From: Pseudomonadota bacterium
GTDB lineage: Bacteria; Pseudomonadota; Gammaproteobacteria; Steroidobacterales; Steroidobacteraceae
Direction of reading: 5' to 3'
Length of the DNA stretch: 17,649 nucleotides
Assembly: GCA_021805275.1 (NCBI GenBank)
Contig: JAJZFQ010000075.1
Coordinates: 1 to 17,649, forward strand
Position 1 is the stretch's first letter. The number at the start of each line of letters is the position of its first letter. Shown here piece after piece: positions 1 through 9,006 of the stretch. Below the pieces are notes generated by a model, which was given only the letters and a program-made list of their open reading frames with translations, was not told the origin of the DNA and made no database searches. Both the position numbers and the translations under genes were made by a program.

Positions 1-993
1 CGCTGCGTCATCGCGCGTGCCGGCTACACGACGATCATGGATCTGGTCGAGCACGACAAGCGCGCCGTGCTCATCCCCACCCCGAATCAGACCGAGCAGG
101 AATACCTCGCGCACTACCTGGGAAGCCTTGGGCACTTCGTCAGCCGGGAGCAGGACGCTGCGGATCTGCCGCAGGCGCTGGAACAAAGCCGGAAAACCGA
201 GCGGTTCGCCCCCCCTTGGCGCACCGCGCACTCGGTACTGCGGCTCACCGAAGGCATCGAGCGATTTCTGCACCGCATCTTCATCTCGGTGATCGTTCCG
301 GCGCACAACGAGGAGAAGGACATCGCCGCGACGCTGCGTGCGCTGCTCGATCAACGCTATCCGCACGATCGGATGGAGATCATCGTGGTGGAGAACGGCT
401 CAAGCGACGCCACGGCGCGGATCGCAGCCGCCATCGCCGATGCGCCCTGCTCCGCCGGCCGAATCCGCCTGCTGCACAGCGCGCGCGGGGTCTCGCGGGC
501 CAAGAACGCCGGCCTCGCAGCGCTGTCTGCCCAATCGGAGTGGGTCGTGTTCTGCGATGCGGACACGCTGCTCGGACGGTACTTCCTCCATCACTTGAAC
601 ACCTGGTTGAACCGGCACGGCGAGGATGGTCTCGGCGTCGGCACCACCGCAGTCCGTCCGCATGCCGAGGGACACCTGTATGCACGCGCTTGGTTCTGGT
701 GCTACGACCTGATCCACCGCGCGACGCGCACCTCGTATTCCATTCAGATCGCGCGTACGCCCGTCGCCCGCGGCGTGCGCTTCCACGAACGGTTGAATTT
801 TGCCGAGGACCTGGCGTTCATTCACGAGTGCCGCCGGTACGGACGCTTCTTCTTCCTGCCCACCGACCAGGTGAGCACCTCGACGCGACGGTTCGCCGCG
901 CGCGGCTACCTGCGCCAGGGGCTGCGCTGGCTGCTCGAGGCGCTGCTGCCACTGCGTTACAAGCTTGACCGCGCCTACGATGTCGTGCGCTGA
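1..993 (+). CDS. Bifunctional glycosyltransferase: GT28-like C-terminal half joined to GT2 domain (5' end outside window)
   Basis: The reading frame is open from base 1, so the gene begins upstream; the ATG at 37 is internal to a conserved motif and unlikely to be the start. The first ~90 codons read like the C-terminal, nucleotide-sugar-binding half of a MurG/GT28-type transferase (ARAGYTTIMDL, then LIPTPNQTEQEYLA). From about base 283 a GT2 (GT-A fold) domain follows without a break: SVIVPAHNEE, VVENGSSDATA, a DAD metal-binding motif at bases 556-564, and an ED pair in FAEDLAFIHECRR with the following S-x-RRF motif. GT2 enzymes transfer a sugar from a nucleotide donor, here to an unknown acceptor, possibly a lipid or cell-surface glycan. 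The stop at 991-993 overlaps the start of the dedA-like gene. The domain calls are firm; whether the fusion is natural or a deletion product is inference. Confidence 0.75.
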   Translation, partial: RCVIARAGYTTIMDLVEHDKRAVLIPTPNQTEQEYLAHYLGSLGHFVSREQDAADLPQALEQSRKTERFAPPWRTAHSVLRLTEGIERFLHRIFISVIVPAHNEEKDIAATLRALLDQRYPHDRMEIIVVENGSSDATARIAAAIADAPCSAGRIRLLHSARGVSRAKNAGLAALSAQSEWVVFCDADTLLGRYFLHHLNTWLNRHGEDGLGVGTTAVRPHAEGHLYARAWFWCYDLIHRATRTSYSIQIARTPVARGVRFHERLNFAEDLAFIHECRRYGRFFFLPTDQVSTSTRRFAARGYLRQGLRWLLEALLPLRYKLDRAYDVVR

Positions 994-1300
994 GCACGGC
1001 GAGCTGGCGTACGCGCTCACAATCGTGCAGTCGCATCCCCGCTGGGCCTACCCGGGGCTGTTTCTCGGCGCGTGGATCGAGACGTTGGTGCCGCTTTCCC
1101 TGATCGTCCCAGGCGAGCTGGTATTTCTCTGCGGCACCGCGCTCGCCGGCGCGGGCGCACTCGAGCTGCGCGGCGTGCTGGTCGCGCTGCACGGCGGCGG
1201 GGTGCTCGGTGACAACTGCAGCCACTGGATCGGGCGGCGCTGCGGCGCCCGTCTGTGGCATCAGCTCGAGGGCTGGCCGTTGCTGCGCCGCCTCCCGCGC
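980..1300 (+). pseudogene. Truncated DedA-family membrane protein (N-terminal half only)
   Basis: From the ATG at 980, which overlaps the glycosyltransferase stop by 14 bases, the product starts with a DedA-like N-terminus: hydrophobic LAYALTIVQSHPRWAYPGLF, the family-typical GAWIETLVPLSLIVPGE segment, a second hydrophobic stretch ending in GGGVLGD, and WIGRRCGARL. DedA proteins are inner-membrane undecaprenyl-phosphate or phospholipid flippases of roughly 200 residues. Here similarity stops after about 105 residues (…WPLLRRL), near base 1295. The frame stays open to 1567, but the added residues are Arg/His/Pro-rich, with no membrane segments, because they are the antisense of a sensor-kinase gene. 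The conserved second half is therefore missing and the protein is unlikely to work. The adjacent glycosyltransferase suggests an original envelope-glycan locus. Confidence 0.7.
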
Positions 1301-1814
1301 GACCTCGAGCTCGCCGGTGCGCTCGCGCACCCGCTGCTCGAGCTCACCGTACACCCGCACGCTTTCGATGGCGACCGCCGTGGTATCGGCGAGCGCCTGC
1401 AGCAGACGGATCTGCTCGTGCGTCGCCTCATGGTGATGCGCCCAGTAATTGCCGATCGCCCCCGACCGGATCGATGCTGCGGATCGGCCCGATCACCAGG
1501 CTGCGCACGAAGGTCGCTCGATAGGCATCCACCGGGATGCGCCAGTCGGGGTAGATGTCCGGGATGACGACCGGCTGGCGGTGCAACATGGACCAGCCGC
1601 TGATGCAGCGCTGAGTCGGCAAGCACATGCCCTTCCACAGCGCCGAGATGGCGTCCTCGTCCGCGTAGAAGCACTGCTCACCGTCGCGCAGCACGAAGGT
1701 CGCCCCGTCAGCGCCGGTGAGCGCGCGTGCCGCCTCCCGCACGATCTGCTGGATCCGCGCCAGATCTCTGGCGAATGCGAGCTGCTGGACGACGTTGACG
1801 AACGGCATGCGCAA
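1300..1814 (-). pseudogene. GAF-domain sensor histidine kinase remnant, frameshifted and truncated
   Basis: The minus-strand product begins at a TTG at 1814 or, two codons in, an ATG at 1808 (MPFVNVVQQLAFARDL…). It shows a GAF domain: IVREAARALTGADGATFVL, EDAISALWKG, CISGWSMLHRQPVVIPDIY and RSLVIGPIR. At a run of five C on the plus strand (1459-1463) the frame breaks. Removing one base restores AIGNYWAHHHEATHEQIRLL, ADTTAVAIESV and the coiled linker ELEQRVRERTGELE that normally leads into a HisKA domain. Similarity ends near base 1300, before any His-phosphoacceptor or ATPase domain, where the DedA-like gene from the opposite strand also ends. In this family the GAF domain senses a small ligand or chromophore. 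As it stands the gene has one frameshift and no kinase domain. A sequencing error in the homopolymer could explain the frameshift but not the truncation. Confidence 0.7.
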
Positions 1815-1919
1815 CCATCCCGGAAAGCTCTCGGCGCCGCCCTGGGCGCAGCGCGCACGCCTGGGGCCACGGGCGCCCGCTCAGTTACGCCAACGCACGA
1901 TCCGACGTCGGTCCCGTCC

Positions 1920-3231
<1,312 letters not shown>

Positions 3232-4521
3232 TCAGACATCCGGATGTAGCGCCTCTAGAATCTCCACCCCGGGCGTCTTGGCCAGGGCGAGCACCTCCGC
3301 GTCGGGCATCTGCACGGCCAGCTCGATCGAGCCGTCCTCGCCCGACTGCTCGGAACGCACCACCTTCGCCGCGTACAGGCGTGAGCGAAGCGCTCCGGCG
3401 CCGGGCGGCAGACGCACACGCGCATCGCGAATGCTGCGCGAGAGCCGCTCGGAGACCGCCGCGAGCAGCAGCTCGATGCCCTGGCGCTCGGCCGCCGAGA
3501 TCCACACCGCGCTCGCCCCGCCCTCGGCACTGCGCTCGATGCCGGCGGCGCGGCCCAGCCGGTCGATCTTGTTGTACACGAGCAGCTGCGGAATGGCCTG
3601 CGCGCCGATCTGGGCGAGCACCTCGTTGACCTGCCCGATGTGCTGGTCGCGCAGCGGATCGCTGGCGTCGACGACGTGCAGCAGCAGCGTGGCCGCGCGC
3701 GCCTCGGTGAGCGTCGACTGGAATGCCGCCACCAACTCGTGCGGCAGATCGCGGATGAACCCGACGGTGTCGGCGACCACGACCTGTGTCCCACCGGGCA
3801 GCGTGATGCGCCGCACGGTCGGGTCGAGCGTCGCGAACAGCTGATCGGCGACGTAGGCGTCCGCGCCGGTGAGCGTGCGGAACAGCGTCGATTTGCCGGC
3901 GTTGGTGTACCCCACCAGCGCCAGCGAGGGTACCGGAATCTCCGCGCGCACCTGCCGCCCGGTCTCGCGCTGCTGACGCAGCTTGGCCAGACGGCGCGTC
4001 AGCAGCCTGACGCGCTGGGCGATGAGACGCCGGTCCGTCTCGAGCTGCGTCTCGCCCGGACCGCGCATGCCGATGCCGCCCTTCTGGCGCTCCAGGTGCG
4101 TCCAGCCCCGCACCAGGCGAGTGGCGATGTGGCGCAGCTGCGCCAGCTCGACCTCGAGCTTGCCTTCGAAGCTGCGCGCGCGCTGCGCGAAGATGTCGAG
4201 AATCAGGCCGTTGCGGTCGAGGACCCGCCGCCCGGTGAGCTTCTCGAGGTTGCGCTCCTGGCTGGGCGAGAGCGCGTGGTCGACGAGGATCACCTCGGCG
4301 AGCGCGCCGTCGGCCGCTTCGCGCAACTCTTCCGCCTTACCGCTGCCGACGAAAAAACGCGGATCCGGCCGCTCGCGCCGGCCGGTCACCGTGGCGACGG
4401 GCTCCGTTCCGGCCGAGCGGGCCAGCTGCCGGAATTCCTCGAGTTCCTCTGGGTCGACCGGCTCGCCAAAGCCGATGCGCACCAGGAGCGCGCGCTCACC
4501 CGAACGCGGGCGTTCGAACAC
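3232..4521 (-). CDS. hflX: GTPase HflX, ribosome-splitting/rescue factor
   Basis: HflX is a GTPase that binds 50S subunits and splits stalled or stressed ribosomes. The 429-residue product is collinear with the E. coli protein from its first residues (MFERPRSGERALLV). It has the N-terminal nucleotide-binding domain (FFVGSGKAEEL, VILVDHALSPSQERNL, LDIFAQRARSFEGKLEVELAQL), the linker QKGGIGMRGPGETQLETDRR (146-165), then the G domain: Walker A GYTNAGKS (204-211), the G2 region ATLDPTVR, DTVGFIRDLPH (251-261) and NKID (317-320). The start is GTG at 4521 with no strong ribosome binding site; the gene lies 36 bp after hfq. Next comes purA rather than hflK, so HflX here is unlinked from the HflKC protease-modulating complex it is usually encoded with. 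Confidence 0.96.
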   Translation of the reverse strand: MFERPRSGERALLVRIGFGEPVDPEELEEFRQLARSAGTEPVATVTGRRERPDPRFFVGSGKAEELREAADGALAEVILVDHALSPSQERNLEKLTGRRVLDRNGLILDIFAQRARSFEGKLEVELAQLRHIATRLVRGWTHLERQKGGIGMRGPGETQLETDRRLIAQRVRLLTRRLAKLRQQRETGRQVRAEIPVPSLALVGYTNAGKSTLFRTLTGADAYVADQLFATLDPTVRRITLPGGTQVVVADTVGFIRDLPHELVAAFQSTLTEARAATLLLHVVDASDPLRDQHIGQVNEVLAQIGAQAIPQLLVYNKIDRLGRAAGIERSAEGGASAVWISAAERQGIELLLAAVSERLSRSIRDARVRLPPGAGALRSRLYAAKVVRSEQSGEDGSIELAVQMPDAEVLALAKTPGVEILEALHPDV

Positions 4522-4557
4522 GGATCCGTTCTCGGCGCGGACACTGCGTGGCCAGGG

Positions 4558-4809
4558 TCACTCGGTCGCAGGCTCCGCAGCACCCTCTTCATCGGACGGC
4601 AGCCGGACATTGCGGGCCGGAACCACCGTCGAGATGGCGTGCTTGTAGACCATCTGGCTGACACTGTTGCGCAGCAGCACGACGAATTGGTCGAACGAGT
4701 CGATCTGACCCTGCAGCTTGATGCCGTTGACGAGGTAAATCGACACCGGCACCCGCTCTTTGCGCAGCGCGTTCAGGAAGGGATCTTGGAGCGATTGGCC
4801 TTTGGCCAT
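4558..4809 (-). CDS. hfq: RNA chaperone Hfq
   Basis: Hfq is the hexameric Sm-like RNA chaperone that pairs small RNAs with mRNAs and directs mRNA decay. The 83-residue product has the Sm1 segment [20 protein letters not shown], followed by [20 protein letters not shown], and the Sm2 segment with the YKHAIST motif, whose Lys and His line the proximal RNA-binding pore. Gln8 and the FD pair of the Sm1 motif are present. The C-terminal tail is short and acidic ([11 protein letters not shown]), unlike the long tail of enteric Hfq. The ATG is well set by AAGGAG six bases upstream (4816-4821). It lies in the conserved miaA-hfq-hflX order and probably has its own promoter at the end of miaA. Confidence 0.98.
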   Translation of the reverse strand: MAKGQSLQDPFLNALRKERVPVSIYLVNGIKLQGQIDSFDQFVVLLRNSVSQMVYKHAISTVVPARNVRLPSDEEGAAEPATE

Positions 4810-4861
4810 CGGGTTCTCCTTATTCTCACAGATTGTAATTGTTGGCAGATGGGGATCGCCG

Positions 4862-4910
4862 GAGCGCGCCCCTACGGGGAGTCATGCAAGCGCCCGCCAT
4901 CGCGGCAGGC
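4862..4910 (-). promoter_or_regulatory. Structured hfq leader: two GC-rich hairpins
   Basis: In the 143-bp miaA-hfq gap two hairpins precede hfq. One has a 7-bp stem (4892-4898 with 4904-4910, one G-U pair, 5-base loop). The other has a CCCC/GGGG stem with a 3-base loop (4869-4872 with 4876-4879). They are followed toward hfq by an A-rich stretch (ACAATTACAATC) and the ribosome binding site. E. coli Hfq represses its own translation through its 5' leader; a similar role here is inference. Confidence 0.4.
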
Positions 4911-4926
4911 ATAGCGTTACGGACCT

Positions 4927-4956
4927 ATAATATTAGCACTTCGTGGTGCATTTCAC
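4927..4956 (-). promoter_or_regulatory. Candidate hfq promoter overlapping the miaA stop
   Basis: On the minus strand GTGAAA (4951-4956), an 18-bp spacer and TATTAT (4927-4932) resemble a sigma-70 promoter, with 4 and 5 of 6 consensus bases. Transcription would begin near 4920, giving a leader of about 110 nt before hfq. The spacer contains a short inverted repeat (GCACC/AGTGC). The AT-rich -10 stands out in this GC-rich operon. Confidence 0.5.
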
Positions 4957-5918
4957 AGCGCGACCCTGCCCAGGCGATCGCGGACGTCGCGGTTCCACGA
5001 CAGCGCCTGGGTCTGCGGATCGACCCGCTCGGCGAGCGGCTCGGAGCGCATCCAGGTGAACTGGCGCTTGGCGAGCTGGCGTGTCGCGGCGATGCCCTGC
5101 TCGATCGCCGCCTCGAGTTCGCAACGGCCCTCGAGATGCGTCCAGAGCTGGCGGTAGCCAACCGAGCGCATCGAGGCATGCCGCTCCGTCAGATCACCCC
5201 GCGCGTACAGCGCCCGCACCTCCTCCAGGAACCCCGCGGCCATCATGGCCGCGAACCGCTCGGCGATCCGCCGGTGCAGCACCTCGCGCTGCGCCGGGAC
5301 CATCGCCCACATCCACACCGGCAGACCCTCGAGCGGACGCTCGCCCCGGCGCTGCAGATCCGAAAGGCGCTCCCCCGTGAGGCGGCAGACCTCCAGCGCC
5401 CGCTGGATACGTTGCGCATCGTGCGGGCTGATCCGTGCCGCGGCGGGTGCATCGAGTCGCACGAGTTCGCCATGCAGCGCGGGCCACCCCTCGCGTGCCG
5501 CCCGCTCGTCGAGCTCGCGGCGCAGCTCAGGTGCGGCCGGTGGCAGCGGCGCCAAGCCGTGCAGCAGCGCGCGCAGGTACAGCATGGTGCCCCCGACCAG
5601 CAGCGGCACCCGCCCACGCGCGTGGATGGCGGTGATCGCCTCGCGCGCCTGCTGCACGAACCGGCCCGCCGAGTACGCCTCGGCCGGATCACACACGTCG
5701 ATCAGGTGATGCGGAATCTCGGCGCGCAGCTCGCGCGAGGGCTTGGCCGTTCCAATGTCCATCCCCCGGTAGACCTGAGCCGAGTCGACACTGACGATCT
5801 CGACCGGCGCCTCGCCCGCCAGACGCACAGCCCACTCGCTCTTGCCGCTACCGGTAGGCCCGGTGAGGATCAGCACCGGCGGCCGGGACCCGGCGTCCGG
5901 CGCGCGCGGCGCGGCCAT
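4953..5918 (-). CDS. miaA: tRNA dimethylallyltransferase
   Basis: MiaA transfers a dimethylallyl group to N6 of A37 in tRNAs reading UNN codons. From the ATG at 5918 the product is 321 residues, the usual length. Motifs: P-loop GPTGSGKS (20-27), SVDSAQVYRGMDIGTAKP (43-60), IPHHLIDVCDP (68-78), VGGTMLYLRALLHG (108-121), ISPHDAQRIQRALEV and, near the C-terminus, the QLAKRQFTWMRS segment. The ATG overlaps the mutL stop as TGATG, which suggests translational coupling. An in-frame start further upstream (5993) would add 25 residues inside mutL with no family resemblance and is rejected. The stop lies within the -35 region of the proposed hfq promoter. Confidence 0.97.
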   Translation of the reverse strand: MAAPRAPDAGSRPPVLILTGPTGSGKSEWAVRLAGEAPVEIVSVDSAQVYRGMDIGTAKPSRELRAEIPHHLIDVCDPAEAYSAGRFVQQAREAITAIHARGRVPLLVGGTMLYLRALLHGLAPLPPAAPELRRELDERAAREGWPALHGELVRLDAPAAARISPHDAQRIQRALEVCRLTGERLSDLQRRGERPLEGLPVWMWAMVPAQREVLHRRIAERFAAMMAAGFLEEVRALYARGDLTERHASMRSVGYRQLWTHLEGRCELEAAIEQGIAATRQLAKRQFTWMRSEPLAERVDPQTQALSWNRDVRDRLGRVAL

Positions 5919-7690
5919 CACCGTCCCCGCAGAAACAGCTGATCGAGCTCGCGCAGCGTCAGGCGTGTCCAGGTGGGTCGACCGTGATTGCACTGGTTGG
6001 CCCGATCGGTTTGCTCCATCTGGCGCAGCAGGGCGTCCATTTCAGCCACGGTAAGCTGACGGCGCGCATGGATGGCCGTGCGGCAGGCGAGCGTGCCGAG
6101 GAAGCGGTCGGCAAGTTCCTCCAGATGATGCGTCGGATCCTCACGGCCAAGGTCCTCGGCCACCGACTGCACGATGCGCACCAGCTGCTGCGTTGGCAGC
6201 AGCGCCGGCACCCGGCGCAGCGCCAGGCGCTGCGGCCCGAGCGCATCGAACTCGAAGCCGGCGCGCTCCCAGGGTGCGCGCTGCTCCATCAGGCGCTCCA
6301 GATCGTACGGCTTGAGCTCGACCACCAGCGGCTCGAGCAGTTGCTGGGAGACCGGTGCACCGCCGCGGGCGGCCTTGAGCTGCTCGTAGAGCACGCGCTC
6401 GTGCGCGGCGTGCATGTCGACGAGGATCAGTCCCTCAGCACTCTGCGCGAGGATGTAGATCCCATGCAGCTGCGCGAGGGCCCGTCCCAGGGGCTGCTCC
6501 CCGACGGGCGGCGGCTGCGCCGGCGGCGTCATGTCGCGCACGGCCGCCGCGAGCGCCCAGTCCCCGTGCGCCCGCCACTCACCGCCGCTGCGCCGCGGCT
6601 CGAATGCCAAGCGCCCTGAGACCGGGGCTGCCGCTGGCGGCAGCCCCGCCGCCGCTGCGCCGAGCAGGGTGGCCGCGTGAGCCGCCGGCGCCGCGGCGTG
6701 CTCCGGCCGCGTGGCGGCGAGTGCGCGCTCGAGCGTGCGCAGCACGAACTCATGGATCTGGCGGCTGTCCCGGAAGCGCACCTCGAGCTTCGCGGGGTGC
6801 GCGTTGACGTCCACCAGGCGCGGATCGAGCGTGAGATACAGCGCGTAGGCCGGGTGCCGGCCGTGATAAAGCACGTCGCGGTAACCGAGGCGCGCTGCGC
6901 TCATGAGCAGCTTGTCACGCACCGGGCGGCCGTTGACGAACCAGTACTGCTGGTCGGCCTGCGCGCGCGAGGCCGTCGGCAGTCCGATCCAGCCGGTGAG
7001 CTGCACCGGACCGGCGGCGTGGCTCACTGCGAGTGCGCGCTCGAGGAATTCGGCCCCGAGCAACTGCCCAACGCGGGCCTGCGGCTCGGCGGCCGGCGCA
7101 TCGAGGGCGAGGCGCTCGCCGCTGCGCAGCCGGACCGTCACCTCCGGCCGCGCCAGCGCGAGCCTTTCGATCAGCCGCGCGATGTGCCCGAGCTCGGTCG
7201 GCGCGCTGCGCAGGAATTTGCGCCGCGCCGGCACGTTGTAAAAGAGCTCGCGCATCTCGATGGTCGTGCCCGGCGGATGCGGCGCCGGTCGCACGGCCCC
7301 CACCGCGCCGCCCTCGACGAGGATCTCGGCGCCATGCGCCGCACCGGCGGTACGCGACACCACGCGCAGCCGGGCCACCGAGCCGATCGAGGGTAGCGCC
7401 TCGCCGCGAAAGCCGAGCGTGCCGATCGCCTCCAGGTCATCGAGCGAGGCGATCTTGCTCGTGGCGTGGCGGGTCAGTGCGAGCGGCAGCGCATCGGGCT
7501 CGATGCCACAGCCGTCGTCGCGCACGCGCACCAGGCCGACGCCGCCCTGCTCGACGTCCACCTCGATGCGGCGCGCGCCGGCGTCGAGGCTGTTCTCGAT
7601 CAGCTCCTTGACCACCGAGGCCGGCCGTTCGATGACCTCGCCGGCGGCGATCTGATCGACCAGTTCGCTGGGCAGTATCCGAATGGGCAT
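5918..7690 (-). CDS. mutL: DNA mismatch repair protein MutL (endonuclease-type)
   Basis: MutL couples MutS mismatch recognition to strand removal. The 590-residue product has the GHKL ATPase domain: QIAAGEVIERPASVVKELIE and NSLDAGA (13-39), RDDGCGI (57-63), TRHATSKI and TLGFRGEALPSIGSV (91-105), and the linker YNVPARRKFL. A Pro/Ala-rich linker of variable sequence precedes the C-terminal dimerisation domain. That domain carries DMHAAHERVLYE (425-436), fitting the metal-binding endonuclease motif D-x-H-A-x2-E-x4-E, plus ACRTAIHARR and QCNHGRPTW near 566-574. These motifs are present in MutL proteins that nick DNA themselves and absent from enteric MutL, so this organism probably lacks MutH-dependent repair (inference). 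It overlaps miaA by one base and follows amiC after 46 bp that contain a CCCGG/CCGGG hairpin (7711-7724). Confidence 0.97.
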   Translation of the reverse strand: MPIRILPSELVDQIAAGEVIERPASVVKELIENSLDAGARRIEVDVEQGGVGLVRVRDDGCGIEPDALPLALTRHATSKIASLDDLEAIGTLGFRGEALPSIGSVARLRVVSRTAGAAHGAEILVEGGAVGAVRPAPHPPGTTIEMRELFYNVPARRKFLRSAPTELGHIARLIERLALARPEVTVRLRSGERLALDAPAAEPQARVGQLLGAEFLERALAVSHAAGPVQLTGWIGLPTASRAQADQQYWFVNGRPVRDKLLMSAARLGYRDVLYHGRHPAYALYLTLDPRLVDVNAHPAKLEVRFRDSRQIHEFVLRTLERALAATRPEHAAAPAAHAATLLGAAAAGLPPAAAPVSGRLAFEPRRSGGEWRAHGDWALAAAVRDMTPPAQPPPVGEQPLGRALAQLHGIYILAQSAEGLILVDMHAAHERVLYEQLKAARGGAPVSQQLLEPLVVELKPYDLERLMEQRAPWERAGFEFDALGPQRLALRRVPALLPTQQLVRIVQSVAEDLGREDPTHHLEELADRFLGTLACRTAIHARRQLTVAEMDALLRQMEQTDRANQCNHGRPTWTRLTLRELDQLFLRGR

Positions 7691-7736
7691 GCCGCGAGAC
7701 TACCAGGGAACCCGGCACGCCGGGGCGCGCGGCGCG

Positions 7737-8951
7737 CTAATGAACGGTGCGCGCCACGAGCGTGCGCAGCCGCGCCGCGCGCTGCTCGGCAAACAGGGTC
7801 CCGGCGGGCGGATGCTGGCGGAAGTAGGCGAGAACGCCCTGGAAGATCGCATCGGCGATGCGCTTCTGGTACCACGGCTGGCGGAGCTTGAGCTCCTCGG
7901 TGGGATCGGACATGTAGTCGGTCTCGACCAGCATCGAGGGGATGGTCGGTGACTTCAGCACCACGAAGGCCGCCTGCTGCACATCCTGGCGATTCACCGG
8001 CACCGAGCCGTCGAGCGCGTGCAGCACGTCGCGGGCCGCCACCATGCTGTGGGCGATGGTGGTGGTCTGCGAGAGGTTCAGCAGCACCGTGGCGAGGGTA
8101 TGCGACTTGCCGCGCAGCTTGACTCCGGCCAGCTGGTCGACCGCGTTTTCCCGGTCGGCCAGGATGCGTGCCGCCTCGTTCGAGGCACCGTGCAGGGAGA
8201 GGATGTACACCTGCGCGCCCTTGATGTAAGGGTCCCCAACGTCGTTGACGTGGATGGAGACGAACAGGTCCGCGTGGTCCCGCCGCGCGACGCGCATGCG
8301 CTCGCGCAGAGTCAGGTAGACGTCGCTGTCGCGCGTCATGGTGGCGCGCATGCCGCGCTGCCGGTCGATGCGCCGCGCGAGCAGCCGTCCAACCGCGAGC
8401 GTGACGTTCTTCTCCTCGGTACCGTAACGACCGATGGTGCCGGGATCGATACCCCCGTGTCCGGGATCCACGGTGACGATGATGTCCCGGCCATCATCGG
8501 CCGGCGCCAGACGCGTTGCGACCGGCAGCGGCCGCGCATTCATGGCCAGCGACGGACCGGTGCGACGCATCTCGAGTAGCAGCTCGCGGCCCGCGCCGCG
8601 ACCGCGCAGCCACACCAGTCGCAGGTGAGACGCGCCGCTGGTGGTGAACACCAGGCGCAGCGCACCATTGGGCTGCAGCCCCATGCGCACCTCGCGCACC
8701 CAACCGCGCCCGTGCGGCAGGCGCAGCCCGGCGCCGGCGCGCGTGTCGAGCAGATCCACCACCTCGCGGTCCGGATGGCTCAGATGGAAATAGCGCGCCC
8801 GGGTGAAAGCGGTGAGCGCGAGCCGCGCGGTGGTGCGCGGCCCCGAGTCCGCAAGCGACAGTTGGTTCAAATGCACGATGCCGGCGAGTGCCGGCACTGC
8901 GGTCAGGCCGCCCAGCAGGGCAAGAAAAGTATAAAAGATCTTCCTGATCAT
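7737..8951 (-). CDS. amiC: N-acetylmuramoyl-L-alanine amidase (AmiB/AmiC type)
   Basis: This periplasmic zinc amidase cuts the amide bond between MurNAc and the stem peptide to separate daughter cells. The 404-residue product has a signal peptide (MIRKIFYTFLALLGG…ALA, cleavage expected near 23/24), an AMIN domain (about 25-130) for targeting to peptidoglycan or the septum, and an Amidase_3 domain from about 157. Zinc and catalytic residues are visible: His165 in VDPGHGGIDPG, Glu180 in GTEEKN, His234 in VSIHVND and Glu343 in MLVETDYMSDP. The segment between about 280 and 325 (LATVLLNLSQTTT…) matches the autoinhibitory helix region of EnvC/NlpD-activated amidases. No LysM domain follows, so it is closer to AmiC-like than to enteric AmiB, though its locus (tsaE-ami-mutL) is that of amiB. 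The symbol could equally be amiB. Confidence 0.93.
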   Translation of the reverse strand: MIRKIFYTFLALLGGLTAVPALAGIVHLNQLSLADSGPRTTARLALTAFTRARYFHLSHPDREVVDLLDTRAGAGLRLPHGRGWVREVRMGLQPNGALRLVFTTSGASHLRLVWLRGRGAGRELLLEMRRTGPSLAMNARPLPVATRLAPADDGRDIIVTVDPGHGGIDPGTIGRYGTEEKNVTLAVGRLLARRIDRQRGMRATMTRDSDVYLTLRERMRVARRDHADLFVSIHVNDVGDPYIKGAQVYILSLHGASNEAARILADRENAVDQLAGVKLRGKSHTLATVLLNLSQTTTIAHSMVAARDVLHALDGSVPVNRQDVQQAAFVVLKSPTIPSMLVETDYMSDPTEELKLRQPWYQKRIADAIFQGVLAYFRQHPPAGTLFAEQRAARLRTLVARTVH

Positions 8952-8977
8952 GAGCTTCGCGACATTCGTTGATGTGT

Positions 8978-9006
8978 AATCTACGAGTCGCGCAGTCTCA
9001 TTTCAA
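8978..9006 (-). promoter_or_regulatory. Candidate amiC promoter overlapping the tsaE stop
   Basis: On the minus strand TTGAAA (9001-9006), a 17-bp spacer and TAGATT (8978-8983) give 5/6 and 4/6 matches to sigma-70 boxes at ideal spacing. Transcription would start near 8971, about 20 nt before the amiC ATG at 8951. This would give amiC-mutL-miaA expression independent of nnr-tsaE. Confidence 0.5.

Noticed and set aside
1300..1567. C-terminal extension of the DedA-like frame as a novel domain
   Set aside because: These codons are the antisense of the GAF kinase remnant; they have no membrane segments and low-complexity composition.
3640..4914. 424-codon open frame on the plus strand
   Set aside because: It is antisense to hfq and hflX, which have clear family motifs; its residues are Arg/Gln/His-rich with no recognisable domain, as expected for GC-rich shadow frames.
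4926..4931. TATAAT on the plus strand between hfq and miaA as a promoter
   Set aside because: Transcription that way would enter antisense to miaA with no gene to serve; the same patch fits better as the minus-strand hfq -10.
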